Positions 18,676-29,169 of a stretch of DNA of 64,000 bases are shown piece by piece. Under the pieces are notes generated by a model that did no database searches, was not told the DNA's origin, and saw only the letters and a program-made list of their open reading frames with translations. This DNA comes from Bradyrhizobium nanningense (GTDB taxonomy: Bacteria > Pseudomonadota > Alphaproteobacteria > Rhizobiales > Xanthobacteraceae). A program made the position numbers and the translations under genes. Positions within the stretch are counted from its first letter, which is position 1. Every line of letters starts with the position of its first letter. The stretch is taken from NCBI RefSeq assembly GCF_004114535.1, contig NZ_LBJC01000005.1, positions 372,001 through 436,000 on the forward strand, in the 5' to 3' direction.

Positions 18676-20751
18676 ATGACCAAGCTCATCATCGACGGCA
18701 AAGAGATCGATGTGCCCGCCGAGTACACGCTGCTTCAGGCGTGCGAGGCGGCCGGCGCCGAGATTCCGCGCTTCTGTTATCACGAGCGGCTGTCGATCGC
18801 CGGCAATTGCCGGATGTGCCTCGTCGAAGTGAAGGGCGGTCCGAAGCCGGTCGCAAGCTGCGCCTGGAGCGTGCGCGACTGCCGTCCGGGCCCCAAGGGC
18901 GAGCCGCCGGAAATCTCGACGCGTTCGCCGATGGTGAAGAAGGCGCGCGAAGGCGTGATGGAATTCCTTCTGATCAACCATCCGCTGGACTGCCCGATCT
19001 GCGACCAGGGCGGCGAGTGCGATCTGCAGGACCAGGCGATGGGCTATGGTGTCGATACCAGCCGCTTCGCCGAGAACAAGCGCGCCGTCGAGGACAAATA
19101 TCTCGGTGCGCTGGTCAAGACCTCGATGAACCGCTGCATCCAGTGCACGCGCTGCGTCCGCTTCTCGGCAGAAGTCGCCGGCGCCCCTGAAATGGGCGCG
19201 ACGGGGCGCGGCGAGGACATGGAGATCACGACCTATCTCGAGCACGCGCTGACCTCGGAATTGCAGGGCAATCTCGTCGACATCTGCCCGGTCGGCGCCC
19301 TGACCTCGAAGCCCTATGCCTTCGCGGCGCGTCCGTGGGAGCTCGGCAAGACCCAGTCGATCGACGTGATGGATGGCGTGGGCTCGGCGATCCGCGTCGA
19401 CACCCGCGGCCGCGAGGTGATGCGCATCCTGCCGCGCATCAACGAAGCCGTGAACGAGGAGTGGATCTCCGACAAGACCCGCCACGTCGTCGACGGCCTG
19501 CGTACCCAGCGGCTCGACCGGCCCTATATCCGCGAAGCCGGCAAGCTGCGCGCTGCGAGCTGGCAGGAGGCCTTTGCCGCGATCGCCTCGAAGGCGGCCC
19601 GCACCGACGGCAAGCGCATCGGCGCGATCGCCGGCGATCTCGCCGGTGTCGAGGAAATGTTCGCGCTGAAGGATCTGCTCGCCAAGTTCGGCTCCGGCAA
19701 TCTGGCGGTGCAGGGCGGCGACGCCTTCGACCCCGCGCTTGGCCGCGGCTCCTACATCTTCAACCCGACGCTGGCGGGCGTCGAGCAGGCCGATGCGCTG
19801 CTCATCATCGGCGCCAATCCGCGCAAGGAGGCGGCCGTGTTCAACGCCCGCATCCGCAAGCGCTGGCGCGCCGGTGGCTTCAAGATCGGCGTGATCGGGG
19901 CCAAGGCCGATCTGACCTACGATTACGATCACCTCGGCGCGGGCACCGAGACGCTCAGTGAGCTCGCGGCCGGCAAGCACTCCTTCATGGACGTGCTGAA
20001 GAACGCCAAGAATCCGATCATCCTGGTCGGCGCGGGCGCAGCCTCGCGCCACGACGGCGCGGCCATCCTCGCAGCGAGCGCCAAGCTCGCGCTCGACGTC
20101 GGCGCAGTCAAGGACGGCTGGACCGGCTTCGGCGTGCTGCACGAGACGGCCTCGCGGGTCGGTGCGCTCGATATCGGCTTCTCCGCAACGGGCGGGGGAC
20201 TGAACGGCGCGCAGATGACGACGTTCGGTACGCTCGACCTGCTGTTCCTGCTGGGGGCCGACGAGATCAACGCGCCGGATGGCACCTTCGTCGTCTATAT
20301 CGGCACCCATGGAGACCGTGGCGCGCATCGCGCCGACGTGATCCTGCCGGCGGCGGCCTATACCGAGAAGTCCGCGATCTACGTCAACACCGAAGGCCGC
20401 GTGCAGATGACGGGCCGCGCCGCGTTCCCGCCGGGCGAAGCCCGCGAGGACTGGGCGATCGTCCGCGCGCTGTCGGAGGCGCTCGGCAAGAAGCTCGGCT
20501 ACGACTCGCTGGCGCAGCTGCGCCAGGCGATCTTCAAGGCCGTGCCGCATCTGATCCGTCTCGACCAGATCGAGGCCGGCTCTGCCGACCAGATCAAGAA
20601 GCTGGCGGGGAAGGGCGGCTCGCCGGAAAAGGCGCCGTTCAAGCCGCTGGTCGAGGACTTCTACCTGACCAACCCAATCGCGCGTGCGTCCGCCGTGATG
20701 GCGGAATGCTCGCGCCTCGCCTCCGGGCACATGCTGACCGCAGCGGAGTGA
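18676..20751 (+). CDS. nuoG: NADH-quinone oxidoreductase subunit G
   Basis: 75-kDa-type Fe-S subunit that relays electrons from N3 towards N2. 691 residues, the short mitochondrial/alphaproteobacterial form. Ligand groups in order: [2Fe-2S] N1b in [19 protein letters not shown] plus a following Cys; the His-Cys3 cluster in [18 protein letters not shown]; and [4Fe-4S] N4 in [14 protein letters not shown] with [11 protein letters not shown]. The C-terminal two thirds is a molybdopterin-oxidoreductase-like domain without cofactor. None of the extra cysteines of the N7 cluster is evident. Confidence 0.97.
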   Translation: MTKLIIDGKEIDVPAEYTLLQACEAAGAEIPRFCYHERLSIAGNCRMCLVEVKGGPKPVASCAWSVRDCRPGPKGEPPEISTRSPMVKKAREGVMEFLLINHPLDCPICDQGGECDLQDQAMGYGVDTSRFAENKRAVEDKYLGALVKTSMNRCIQCTRCVRFSAEVAGAPEMGATGRGEDMEITTYLEHALTSELQGNLVDICPVGALTSKPYAFAARPWELGKTQSIDVMDGVGSAIRVDTRGREVMRILPRINEAVNEEWISDKTRHVVDGLRTQRLDRPYIREAGKLRAASWQEAFAAIASKAARTDGKRIGAIAGDLAGVEEMFALKDLLAKFGSGNLAVQGGDAFDPALGRGSYIFNPTLAGVEQADALLIIGANPRKEAAVFNARIRKRWRAGGFKIGVIGAKADLTYDYDHLGAGTETLSELAAGKHSFMDVLKNAKNPIILVGAGAASRHDGAAILAASAKLALDVGAVKDGWTGFGVLHETASRVGALDIGFSATGGGLNGAQMTTFGTLDLLFLLGADEINAPDGTFVVYIGTHGDRGAHRADVILPAAAYTEKSAIYVNTEGRVQMTGRAAFPPGEAREDWAIVRALSEALGKKLGYDSLAQLRQAIFKAVPHLIRLDQIEAGSADQIKKLAGKGGSPEKAPFKPLVEDFYLTNPIARASAVMAECSRLASGHMLTAAE

Positions 20752-20761
20752 GCGTGATCTG

Positions 20762-21829
20762 ATGGAATTCTTCGAAAGCGCATTCTGGACCGGTTTCCTC
20801 TGGCCGCTGATCATCATGATCGCGGAGAGCGTCTTGGTGCTCGTCGTCCTCCTGGTGGCGATCGCCTACATCCTGCTTGCCGACCGCAAGATCTGGGCGG
20901 CAGTGCAAATCCGGCGCGGCCCGAACGTGGTCGGCCCCTGGGGCCTGTTCCAGTCCTTCGCCGACCTTCTGAAGTTCGTGCTGAAGGAGCCGATCATTCC
21001 GGCCGGCGCCAACAAGGGCGTCTTCCTGCTGGCGCCGCTGGTGTCCTGTGTGCTCGCGCTCGCGGCCTGGGCGGTGATCCCGACCAATCTCGGCTGGGTG
21101 ATCTCCGACATCAATGTCGGCATCCTCTTCATCTTCGCGATCTCGTCGCTGTCGATCTACGGCATCATCATGGCCGGCTGGTCGTCGAACTCGAAATACC
21201 CGTTCCTCGCCGCGCTGCGCTCGGCGGCGCAGATGGTGTCTTATGAAGTCTCGATCGGCTTCGTCATCATCACGGTCCTGCTCTGCGCCGGCACGCTGAA
21301 CCTCTCGGCCGTGGTCGAGGCCCAGCATGCGCGCGGTCTCGCCAGCCTGATCGGGCTGCCGCAGCTCACCATCCTGAACTGGTACGTCTGGCCGCTGTTC
21401 CCGATGTTCGTGGTGTTCTACGTCTCGGCGCTGGCAGAGACCAACCGCCCGCCGTTCGACCTCGTCGAAGCGGAATCCGAGCTCGTCGCGGGCTTCATGG
21501 TCGAATACGGCTCGACCCCGTACCTGCTGTTCATGCTCGGCGAGTATGTCGCGATCGTCACGATGTGCGCGATGGCCACGATCCTGTTCCTCGGGGGCTG
21601 GCTGCCGCCGGTCGACCTGCCGCCCTTCAACTGGGTGCCTGGCATCATCTGGTTCTCGCTGAAACTGTTCTTCATGTTCTTCCTGTTCGCGATGGCAAAG
21701 GCGATCGTGCCGCGCTACCGCTACGACCAACTGATGCGCCTGGGCTGGAAGGTGTTCCTGCCGCTGTCGCTGGCGATGGTGGTCGTGGTGGCTGGTGTGC
21801 TGCATTTCGCCGGCATCGCGCCGAAGTGA
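20762..21829 (+). CDS. nuoH: NADH-quinone oxidoreductase subunit H
   Basis: ND1-type membrane subunit that contributes the entrance to the quinone chamber. 355 residues with eight or more hydrophobic helices. Conserved sequences are [40 protein letters not shown] (acidic E-channel loop) and [15 protein letters not shown]. It follows nuoG by 10 nt and precedes nuoI. Confidence 0.97.
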   Translation: MEFFESAFWTGFLWPLIIMIAESVLVLVVLLVAIAYILLADRKIWAAVQIRRGPNVVGPWGLFQSFADLLKFVLKEPIIPAGANKGVFLLAPLVSCVLALAAWAVIPTNLGWVISDINVGILFIFAISSLSIYGIIMAGWSSNSKYPFLAALRSAAQMVSYEVSIGFVIITVLLCAGTLNLSAVVEAQHARGLASLIGLPQLTILNWYVWPLFPMFVVFYVSALAETNRPPFDLVEAESELVAGFMVEYGSTPYLLFMLGEYVAIVTMCAMATILFLGGWLPPVDLPPFNWVPGIIWFSLKLFFMFFLFAMAKAIVPRYRYDQLMRLGWKVFLPLSLAMVVVVAGVLHFAGIAPK

Positions 21830-21837
21830 GGGCCGTC

Positions 21838-22332
21838 ATGGGTATCAACGTCAACGCCACTGCACGCTCGCTTCTGCTGTCGGAATTCGTCTCGGCGTTC
21901 TTCCTCGCCATGCGCTATTTCTTCCAGCCGAAACCGACGCTGAACTATCCGTTCGAGAAGGGCCCGATCTCGCCGCGCTTCCGCGGCGAGCACGCGCTGC
22001 GCCGCTATCCGAACGGCGAAGAGCGCTGCATCGCCTGCAAGCTGTGCGAGGCGATCTGCCCGGCGCAGGCCATCACCATCGAGGCCGGCCCGCGCCGCAA
22101 CGACGGTACCCGCCGCACCGTGCGCTACGACATCGACATGGTGAAGTGCATCTATTGCGGCCTCTGCCAGGAGGCCTGTCCGGTCGACGCCATCGTCGAA
22201 GGTCCGAACTTCGAGTTCGCGACCGAGACCCGCGAGGAACTGTTCTATGACAAGGCCAAGCTGCTCGCCAATGGCGACCGCTGGGAACGCGAGATCGCGA
22301 AAGCGATCGAGCTCGACGCGCCGTACCGGTGA
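21838..22332 (+). CDS. nuoI: NADH-quinone oxidoreductase subunit I
   Basis: 23-kDa-type subunit with two [4Fe-4S] clusters, N6a and N6b. About 164 residues from the ATG at 21838 ([20 protein letters not shown]). An amphipathic N-terminal segment attaches it to the membrane. Ligands lie in [19 protein letters not shown] and [19 protein letters not shown], the classic pair of 8Fe ferredoxin motifs. The start 8 nt after the nuoH stop fits the family; longer readings run back into nuoH. Confidence 0.97.
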   Translation: MGINVNATARSLLLSEFVSAFFLAMRYFFQPKPTLNYPFEKGPISPRFRGEHALRRYPNGEERCIACKLCEAICPAQAITIEAGPRRNDGTRRTVRYDIDMVKCIYCGLCQEACPVDAIVEGPNFEFATETREELFYDKAKLLANGDRWEREIAKAIELDAPYR

Positions 22333-22341
22333 GGTGAGGGC

Positions 22342-22980
22342 ATGATCCTTCCCGCGCTGTTCTTCTATCTGTTCGCCGGCATCTGCGTCGCCTCGGCCGT
22401 GATGGTGATTGTCTCGCGCAATCCCGTGCACTCCGTGCTGTACCTGATCCTGGCCTTCGTCAACGCCTCCGGCCTGTTCGTGCTGATGGGCGCCGAGTTC
22501 CTCGGCATGATGCTGATCGTCGTCTATGTCGGCGCGGTCGCGGTGCTGTTCCTGTTCGTGATCATGATGCTCGACGTCGACTTCCTCGAGCTGCGCGAGG
22601 GCTTCATCGAATATCTGCCGGTCGGCCTCGTGATCGGCGGCATTTTCCTGTTCGAGCTGCTGCTCACCGTCGGCTTCTGGGTGATCAATCCCGGCGTCTC
22701 CAAGACGATCACGGCGGCGATCCCGACCAACGTCTCGAACACCGAGGCGCTCGGCCTCGTGCTCTATACGAAGTACATCCACTACTTCCAGCTCGCGGGC
22801 ATGGTGCTGCTGGTCGCCATGATCGGCGCCATCGTGCTGACGCTGCGCCACAAGGCGAGCGTGAAGCGGCAGGACATCAACGTTCAGAACGCGCGCACGC
22901 CCGACATGGCGATGGCGATGCGCAAGGTGGCGCCGGGGCAGGGCCTCTCGGATGCCGACGCGGCGGAGTGGGTGAAATGA
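22342..22980 (+). CDS. nuoJ: NADH-quinone oxidoreductase subunit J
   Basis: ND6-type membrane subunit, 212 residues, five hydrophobic helices. The third helix holds the conserved [20 protein letters not shown], with the pi-bulge region important for coupling. The C-terminal tail is basic and soluble ([17 protein letters not shown]). It overlaps nuoK by 4 nt (ATGA). Confidence 0.96.
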   Translation: MILPALFFYLFAGICVASAVMVIVSRNPVHSVLYLILAFVNASGLFVLMGAEFLGMMLIVVYVGAVAVLFLFVIMMLDVDFLELREGFIEYLPVGLVIGGIFLFELLLTVGFWVINPGVSKTITAAIPTNVSNTEALGLVLYTKYIHYFQLAGMVLLVAMIGAIVLTLRHKASVKRQDINVQNARTPDMAMAMRKVAPGQGLSDADAAEWVK

Positions 22981-23285
22981 CGATCGGGCTCGGACATTAT
23001 CTGGCGGTCGGCGCGATCCTGTTCACACTCGGGATCCTCGGCATCTTCCTGAACCGCAAGAACATCATCGTCATCCTGATGTCGATCGAGCTGATCCTGC
23101 TCTCGGTCAACATCAACCTCGTGGCATTCTCGACCTTCCTCGGCGATATCGTCGGCCAGGTCTTCGCGCTGCTGGTGCTCACCGTCGCGGCGGCCGAAGC
23201 CGCGATCGGTCTTGCCATCCTGGTGGTCTATTTCCGCAACCGCGGCTCGATCGCGGTTGAGGACGTCAATCTGATGAAGGGCTGA
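22977..23285 (+). CDS. nuoK: NADH-quinone oxidoreductase subunit K
   Basis: ND4L-type subunit of the proton path, 102 residues, three helices. The key glutamates are in [17 protein letters not shown] and [19 protein letters not shown] chose the ATG at 22977 rather than the in-frame start three codons upstream because it gives the standard length and the ATGA overlap with nuoJ. Confidence 0.97.
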   Translation: MTIGLGHYLAVGAILFTLGILGIFLNRKNIIVILMSIELILLSVNINLVAFSTFLGDIVGQVFALLVLTVAAAEAAIGLAILVVYFRNRGSIAVEDVNLMKG

Positions 23286-23293
23286 GCTCTCAA

Positions 23294-25393
23294 ATGGTTC
23301 AGGCAATCGTTTTCCTGCCTCTGCTGGGCGCCATTCTGGCCGGCCTGATCGCGCTGTTCGGCGCGCATGCCCGCAACCCCTCGGGCGATACGGTCGAGCA
23401 CCACGGCGACCACGGCCATGGCGCGCACGCCCATGCGTCCGATACGATCAACGAGGACGCCTCGGTCATCCACGAGAGCCACCACGAGCCCGGCGACGGG
23501 CATGATGGCCATGGTCCGGCCGAGCCGCCGGCGGCGGGCTCGCGCGGTGCCGAGCTGATCACGACGGGGCTGCTGTTCGTCTCGGCCGCGCTGTCCTGGA
23601 TGACGCTGGTCGATGTCGGCTTCATGCACCATGACGCCCGCATTCAGCTCTTGCCCTGGATCTTCTCCGGCGACCTCCAGGTCTGGTGGACGCTCCGGGT
23701 CGACACGCTCACCGCCGTGATGCTGGTGGTGGTGACGACCGTGTCCTCGCTCGTGCACCTCTATTCCATCGGCTACATGGACGAGGATCCGAACCGGCCG
23801 CGTTTCTTCGGTTATCTCTCGCTGTTCACCTTCGCCATGCTGATGCTGGTGACGGCGGACAACCTGGTGCAGCTGTTCTTCGGCTGGGAAGGCGTGGGTC
23901 TGGCGAGCTATCTCTTGATCGGCTTTTGGTACCAGAAGCCCTCGGCGAATGCGGCGGCGATCAAGGCTTTCGTGGTCAACCGCGTCGGCGACTTTGGTTT
24001 TGCGCTCGGCATCTTCGCGATCTTCATGCTGGTCGGCTCGACCGATTTCGAGACGATCTTCCATGCCGCGCCCGGCCTCACCGGCAAGACCATCAACTTC
24101 CTCGGCTGGCACGTTGACGCGCTGACCCTGACCTGCCTCCTGCTGTTCATGGGCGCCATGGGCAAGTCGGCGCAGTTCCTGCTGCACACCTGGTTGCCGG
24201 ACGCGATGGAAGGCCCGACGCCTGTGTCGGCGCTGATCCACGCCGCGACCATGGTCACCGCCGGCGTCTTCATGGTGGCGCGCCTGTCGCCGCTGTTCGA
24301 GCTTGCCCCGACCGCTCAGGCCGTCGTGATGTTCTTCGGCGCGACCACGGCGTTCTTCGCGGCGACCATCGGCCTCGTCCAGAACGACATCAAGCGCATC
24401 GTCGCGTATTCGACCTGTTCGCAGCTCGGCTACATGTTCGTGGCGATGGGAGCAGGGGCCTATTCCGTCGGCATGTTCCATCTGTTCACGCACGCCTTCT
24501 TCAAGGCGCTGCTGTTCCTGGGCTCCGGCTCGGTGATCTACGCGATGCACCACGAGCAGGACGTCCGCAACATGGGCGGCCTCTGGAGGAAGATCCCCTA
24601 CACCTATGCGGTGATGGTGGTCGGCACGCTGGCGCTGACCGGCTTCCCGCTCACCGCCGGCTACTTCTCCAAGGACGCGATCATCGAGTCCGCCTATGCC
24701 TCGCATATTCCATTTGCGATGTACGGCTTCCTGATGACGGTCATCGCCGCCGGCCTGACCTCGTTCTACTCCTGGCGCCTGATCTTCAAGACCTTCCATG
24801 GCGAGCCGCATGACGAGCATCATTACGAGGCCGCGCATGAGGCTCCGCTCTGGATCCTGATCCCGATCGGCGTGCTCGCGGTCGGGTCCATCGTTGCCGG
24901 CTTCCCGTTCAAGGAGCTGTTCGCCGGCCACGGCGTCGAAGAGTTCTTCCGCGAGTCCGTGAAGATGAACCCGCACATCATCGAGGAGATGCACCACATC
25001 CCCGAGACCATCGCCTTCCTGCCGACGGTGATGATGGTGCTGGGCTTCCTCGTCTCGTACCTGTTCTATATCCGCCGGCCTTACATCCCCGTGCAGCTCG
25101 CAAAAGAGCAGCCGATGCTGTACCAGTTCCTGCTCAACAAATGGTACTTCGACGAGCTCTACGACCTCATCTTCGTCCGTCCGGCGAAGTGGATCGGCTA
25201 CCAGCTCTGGAAGAAGGGCGACGGCTTCATCATCGACGGCTTCGGCCCCGACGGCGTCTCGGCTCGCGTGCTGGACGTCACCCGCAACGTCGTGAAGATC
25301 CAAACCGGCTATCTCTACCACTACGCGTTCGCCATGCTGATCGGTGTCGCCGGCCTGATCACCTGGTTCATGTTCGGCTTTGGAGGCCAGTAA
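23294..25393 (+). CDS. nuoL: NADH-quinone oxidoreductase subunit L, with His-rich insertion
   Basis: Largest antiporter-like proton-pumping subunit (ND5 type) with the lateral helix at its C-terminus. 699 residues, longer than the usual 610-660. Conserved features are [16 protein letters not shown], the broken-helix lysine region and [20 protein letters not shown]. Unusually, residues 36-73 after the first helix hold 11 histidines (for example [13 protein letters not shown] and [16 protein letters not shown]), an insertion not needed for the core fold. It ends directly before nuoM, whose ATG follows the TAA without a gap. Confidence 0.97.
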   Translation: MVQAIVFLPLLGAILAGLIALFGAHARNPSGDTVEHHGDHGHGAHAHASDTINEDASVIHESHHEPGDGHDGHGPAEPPAAGSRGAELITTGLLFVSAALSWMTLVDVGFMHHDARIQLLPWIFSGDLQVWWTLRVDTLTAVMLVVVTTVSSLVHLYSIGYMDEDPNRPRFFGYLSLFTFAMLMLVTADNLVQLFFGWEGVGLASYLLIGFWYQKPSANAAAIKAFVVNRVGDFGFALGIFAIFMLVGSTDFETIFHAAPGLTGKTINFLGWHVDALTLTCLLLFMGAMGKSAQFLLHTWLPDAMEGPTPVSALIHAATMVTAGVFMVARLSPLFELAPTAQAVVMFFGATTAFFAATIGLVQNDIKRIVAYSTCSQLGYMFVAMGAGAYSVGMFHLFTHAFFKALLFLGSGSVIYAMHHEQDVRNMGGLWRKIPYTYAVMVVGTLALTGFPLTAGYFSKDAIIESAYASHIPFAMYGFLMTVIAAGLTSFYSWRLIFKTFHGEPHDEHHYEAAHEAPLWILIPIGVLAVGSIVAGFPFKELFAGHGVEEFFRESVKMNPHIIEEMHHIPETIAFLPTVMMVLGFLVSYLFYIRRPYIPVQLAKEQPMLYQFLLNKWYFDELYDLIFVRPAKWIGYQLWKKGDGFIIDGFGPDGVSARVLDVTRNVVKIQTGYLYHYAFAMLIGVAGLITWFMFGFGGQ

Positions 25394-26902
25394 ATGACAA
25401 CCTGGCCCATCCTTTCGGTTACGACGTTCCTGCCGGTCGTCGGCGCGCTGATCGTCTATCTCAGCCGCGGCGATGACGAGGCGGCCAAGCGCAACTCGCG
25501 CTGGATCGCGCTCTGGACCACGCTGATCACCTTCGCGGTGTCGGTGATCCTGGTCATGCGTTTCGACCCTGCCAATCCCGACTTCCAGTTCGTCGAGAAG
25601 GCGAACTGGCTCGCGACCGGCATCACCTACCACATGGGCGTCGACGGCATCTCGCTGCCGCTCGTGATCCTGACCACCGCCGTAATGCCGTTCTGCATTA
25701 TCGCAAGCTGGAAGGCGATCACCAGCCGCGTCCGCGAATACATGATGGCGTTCCTGATCCTGGAAACGCTGATGATCGGCACCTTCTCGGCGCTCGATCT
25801 CGTGCTGTTCTATCTGTTCTTCGAAGGCGGCCTGATCCCGATGTTCCTGATCATCGGCGTCTGGGGCGGACCGCGCAGGGTCTATGCGTCGTTCAAGTTC
25901 TTCCTCTACACGCTGCTCGGCTCGGTGCTGATGCTGCTCGCCATCATGGCGTTGTACTGGAACGGCGGCACCACGGACATTCCGACCCTGATGCACACTG
26001 CCGTGCCGCGGTCGTTGCAGACCTGGGCCTGGCTCGCTTTCTTCGCCTCCTTCGCGGTGAAGATGCCGATGTGGCCAGTGCACACCTGGCTCCCCGACGC
26101 CCACGTCGAGGCGCCGACGGCGGGCTCGGTGGTCCTGGCCGCGATCCTTCTGAAGATGGGCGGCTACGGCTTCCTGCGCTTCTCGCTGCCGATGTTCCCA
26201 TTGGCCTCGCATGACTTCGCGCCGCTGATCTTCACGCTCTCCGCCATTGCCATCATCTACACCTCGCTGGTGGCGCTGATGCAAGATGACATGAAGAAGC
26301 TGATCGCGTACTCCTCGGTCGCTCACATGGGCTTCGTCACCATGGGCATCTTCGCCGGCACCATGCAGGGCGTCGCCGGCGGCGTGTTCCAGATGATCTC
26401 GCACGGCATCGTCTCCGGCGCGCTGTTCCTCTGCGTCGGCATCGTCTACGACCGCCTGCACACCCGCGAGATCGCGGCCTATGGCGGCCTCGTCAACCGG
26501 ATGCCGCTCTACGCGATGACCTTCATGGTCTTCACCATGGCCAATGTCGGTCTGCCCGGCACCAGCGGCTTCGTCGGCGAGTTCATGACGCTGATCGGCA
26601 CCTTCAAGGTCTCGATCCCGACGGCGTTCTTCGCCAGCTTCGGCGTGATCCTGTCGGCGGCCTATGCGCTGTGGCTCTACCGCAAGGTCGTGTTCGGCGC
26701 GCTGGTCAAGCCGTCGCTGGCGAGCATGAAGGATCTCACCTTGCGGGAGTGTGTGATTCTGTTCCCAATGATCGCGCTGACGATCCTGTTCGGCGTCTAT
26801 CCGAAGCCGGTGCTCGACATGTCGGCCGCCTCGGTCCAGCAACTCGTCAACAATTACAACACCGCTGTGACGGCCGTGAAGGCCGCCGCACTGCTCCATT
26901 GA
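25394..26902 (+). CDS. nuoM: NADH-quinone oxidoreductase subunit M
   Basis: Antiporter-like ND4-type proton-pumping subunit, 502 residues, about 14 helices. Signatures include [20 protein letters not shown] (key Glu), [40 protein letters not shown] and [20 protein letters not shown]. It starts on the base after the nuoL stop and is 22 nt before nuoN. Confidence 0.97.
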   Translation: MTTWPILSVTTFLPVVGALIVYLSRGDDEAAKRNSRWIALWTTLITFAVSVILVMRFDPANPDFQFVEKANWLATGITYHMGVDGISLPLVILTTAVMPFCIIASWKAITSRVREYMMAFLILETLMIGTFSALDLVLFYLFFEGGLIPMFLIIGVWGGPRRVYASFKFFLYTLLGSVLMLLAIMALYWNGGTTDIPTLMHTAVPRSLQTWAWLAFFASFAVKMPMWPVHTWLPDAHVEAPTAGSVVLAAILLKMGGYGFLRFSLPMFPLASHDFAPLIFTLSAIAIIYTSLVALMQDDMKKLIAYSSVAHMGFVTMGIFAGTMQGVAGGVFQMISHGIVSGALFLCVGIVYDRLHTREIAAYGGLVNRMPLYAMTFMVFTMANVGLPGTSGFVGEFMTLIGTFKVSIPTAFFASFGVILSAAYALWLYRKVVFGALVKPSLASMKDLTLRECVILFPMIALTILFGVYPKPVLDMSAASVQQLVNNYNTAVTAVKAAALLH

Positions 26903-26924
26903 TCGGGCAGGTCAGGATATCGCC

Positions 26925-28361
26925 ATGAGCTTTGAGACTGCAGGTTATCAACTGGCGCCGGTGCTGCCCGAGATCGTGCTCGCGATCGGCGCCATGGCTC
27001 TGCTGATGTTGGGAGCCTATCGCGGGCAGGGGACGACCGGTGCGGTCACCTCGCTGGCGGTGGTGCTCCTGGTCGTGGTCGGCGTGCTCGAATATATGCT
27101 GCCCGCGGGCAAGCAGGTGACCTTCGGCGGCAGCTTCATCGTCGACGATTTTGCCCGCTTCATGAAGATCCTGGCCCTGATCGGCTCGGCGGTGACGCTG
27201 ATCCTGTCGACCGAGTTCCTGTCCGACCCGTCGCGCCGCATCTTCGAATATGCCATCCTGGTGCTGCTCTCGACGCTCGGCATGATGGTGTTGATCTCGG
27301 CCGGCGACTTGATCTCGCTCTATCTCGGCCTCGAACTGATGTCGCTCGCGCTCTATGTCGTCGCGGCCTCGAACCGTGACAACGCCAAGTCGACCGAAGC
27401 CGGACTGAAGTACTTCGTGCTCGGCGCGCTGTCCTCGGGCATGCTGCTCTACGGCGCCTCGCTGATCTACGGCTTCACCGGCACGGTCAGCTTCACCGGC
27501 ATCGCCTCGGCCGTAACGGTCTCGAATATCGGCCTCGTGTTCGGCTTGGTCTTCCTGCTCGCCGGCCTCTGCTTCAAGATCTCGGTGGTGCCGTTCCACA
27601 TGTGGACGCCGGACGTGTATGAAGGTGCCCCGACCCCGGTCACCGCCTTCTTCGCCTCGGCGCCGAAGGTGGCAGCGCTCGCCGTCTTCACCCGCGTCAC
27701 GCTGACGGCATTCCCGGGCATCGTCTCGCAGTGGCAGCAGATCCTGGTGTTCGTGGCGATCGCCTCGATGGCGCTCGGCGCATTCGCGGCGATCGGCCAG
27801 AGCAACATCAAGCGCCTGATGGCGTACTCCTCGATCGGCCATATGGGCTTCGCGCTGGTCGGTCTTGCCTCCGGCACCGTCGAGGGCGCGCAGGGCGTCT
27901 TGATGTACATCGTGATCTATGTCGCGATGACGCTGGGCTCGTTCTCGATCATCCTCGCCATGCGCCGCAACGGCCAGGCCGTCGAGCAGATCAGCGATTT
28001 CGCCGGCCTGTCGCGGACCAATCCGCTGCTCGCCTTCATGTTCGCGATGCTGCTGTTCTCGCTCGCCGGCGTCCCGCCGCTCGCCGGCTTCTTCGCCAAA
28101 TGGTACGTCTTCGTCGCCGCGATCAAGGCGAACCTGTTCACGCTCGCCGTCATCGGTGTGCTGACCAGCGTGGTCGGCGCCTACTACTACCTCGCCATCG
28201 TCAAGACGATGTATTTCGACGAGCCGGCCGGTCAGGTCGATCCAGTGCGCGTCGAGGTGAAGACGGTGCTGGCGGTCGCGGGCCTGTTCAACATCCTGTT
28301 CGCGCTGTTCGCAGGTCCCGTGGTGAGCGTCGCCTCCGCCGCCGCAAAGTCGCTGTTTTAG
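26925..28361 (+). CDS. nuoN: NADH-quinone oxidoreductase subunit N
   Basis: ND2-type antiporter-like subunit next to NuoJ/K, 478 residues, about 14 helices. Motifs include SLYLGLELMSLALYVV (key Glu), STEAGLKYFVLGALSSGMLL, VVPFHMWTPDVYEGAPTPVT and AGVPPLAGFFAKWYVF. It closes the 14-gene set; birA begins one base after its stop, so the transcript probably continues. Confidence 0.97.
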   Translation: MSFETAGYQLAPVLPEIVLAIGAMALLMLGAYRGQGTTGAVTSLAVVLLVVVGVLEYMLPAGKQVTFGGSFIVDDFARFMKILALIGSAVTLILSTEFLSDPSRRIFEYAILVLLSTLGMMVLISAGDLISLYLGLELMSLALYVVAASNRDNAKSTEAGLKYFVLGALSSGMLLYGASLIYGFTGTVSFTGIASAVTVSNIGLVFGLVFLLAGLCFKISVVPFHMWTPDVYEGAPTPVTAFFASAPKVAALAVFTRVTLTAFPGIVSQWQQILVFVAIASMALGAFAAIGQSNIKRLMAYSSIGHMGFALVGLASGTVEGAQGVLMYIVIYVAMTLGSFSIILAMRRNGQAVEQISDFAGLSRTNPLLAFMFAMLLFSLAGVPPLAGFFAKWYVFVAAIKANLFTLAVIGVLTSVVGAYYYLAIVKTMYFDEPAGQVDPVRVEVKTVLAVAGLFNILFALFAGPVVSVASAAAKSLF

Positions 28362-28362
28362 G

Positions 28363-29169
28363 ATGGCTTTCGCGCTCGGTCCTCGCGCATCGTCGGCGGG
28401 CTACAAGCTCGCAGCTTTCGAGCGGACCGGCTCGACCAATACCGAGGCGATCAAGCGCGCCAGGGCCGGGGAACGCGGCCCGATGTGGTTCGTCACATCC
28501 GAGCAGACCGCCGGCCGCGGCCGCCGCCAGCGCGCCTGGATCGCGCCGCGCGGCAATCTCGCCGCCAGCGTCCTCGAAGTCCTGGACGTGGCGCCTGCGG
28601 TTGCCGCCACCATCGGATTTGCCGCCGGGCTAGCCGAGGAGGCCGCCCTGGAGAAGGTCAGCCTGGAGGCCGCCATGCGGCTCGGCGAGGGCCGTCCTCG
28701 CTACGCGTTGAAATGGCCGAATGACGTGCTGGCGAACGGCAAGAAGCTGGTCGGCATCGGCCTGGAGGCGGAAGCCGTCGACGACCGTCTCGCCATCGTC
28801 GTCGGCATCGGTACCAATGTCGTCGCGGCGCCCGAGGGCACTCCGACGCCAGCGGTGTCGCTGGCCGCGCTTGGCGTCCAGATCAGTGCCGAGGAGCTGT
28901 TTGCGGCCCTATCCGACGCCTGGGTGGAGTTCCGCGGGATCTGGGACAACGGCCGCGGCTTTGCCGAGATCCGAAAGCTCTGGCTGGAGCGCGCCGCCGG
29001 CCTCGGCGAGAAGGTCGCAATCCATACGGGGACGATGACGCTGGAAGGCATTTTTGACACCATCGACGACACCGGCTGCCTGATCGTCCGCAACCCGGAG
29101 GGCCGCCGCGTGCCGGTGGCCGCAGGCGAGGTGTTCTTCGGACCGGTCCGCTCGGTGGGAGCTGCATGA
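28363..29169 (+). CDS. birA: Biotin--[acetyl-CoA-carboxylase] ligase
   Basis: Attaches biotin to the biotin-carrier protein of acetyl-CoA carboxylase and other carboxylases through biotinyl-AMP. 268 residues, the short monofunctional form without the N-terminal DNA-binding domain, so no repressor role is expected. Motifs: ERTGSTNTEA, SEQTAGRGRRQRAWIAPRGN (nucleotide loop), LKWPNDVLANGKKLVGIGLE (catalytic Lys) and VVGIGTNV. A C-terminal SH3-like part ends VAAGEVFFG. It begins one base after the nuoN stop and overlaps the RNase J start by 4 nt. Confidence 0.95.
   Translation: MAFALGPRASSAGYKLAAFERTGSTNTEAIKRARAGERGPMWFVTSEQTAGRGRRQRAWIAPRGNLAASVLEVLDVAPAVAATIGFAAGLAEEAALEKVSLEAAMRLGEGRPRYALKWPNDVLANGKKLVGIGLEAEAVDDRLAIVVGIGTNVVAAPEGTPTPAVSLAALGVQISAEELFAALSDAWVEFRGIWDNGRGFAEIRKLWLERAAGLGEKVAIHTGTMTLEGIFDTIDDTGCLIVRNPEGRRVPVAAGEVFFGPVRSVGAA

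Noticed and set aside
23228..26899. Minus-strand open frame of 1,223 codons
   Set aside because: Antisense to nuoL and nuoM. It is extremely rich in Arg/His/Asp/Glu with no hydrophobic core; an artefact of high third-position GC.
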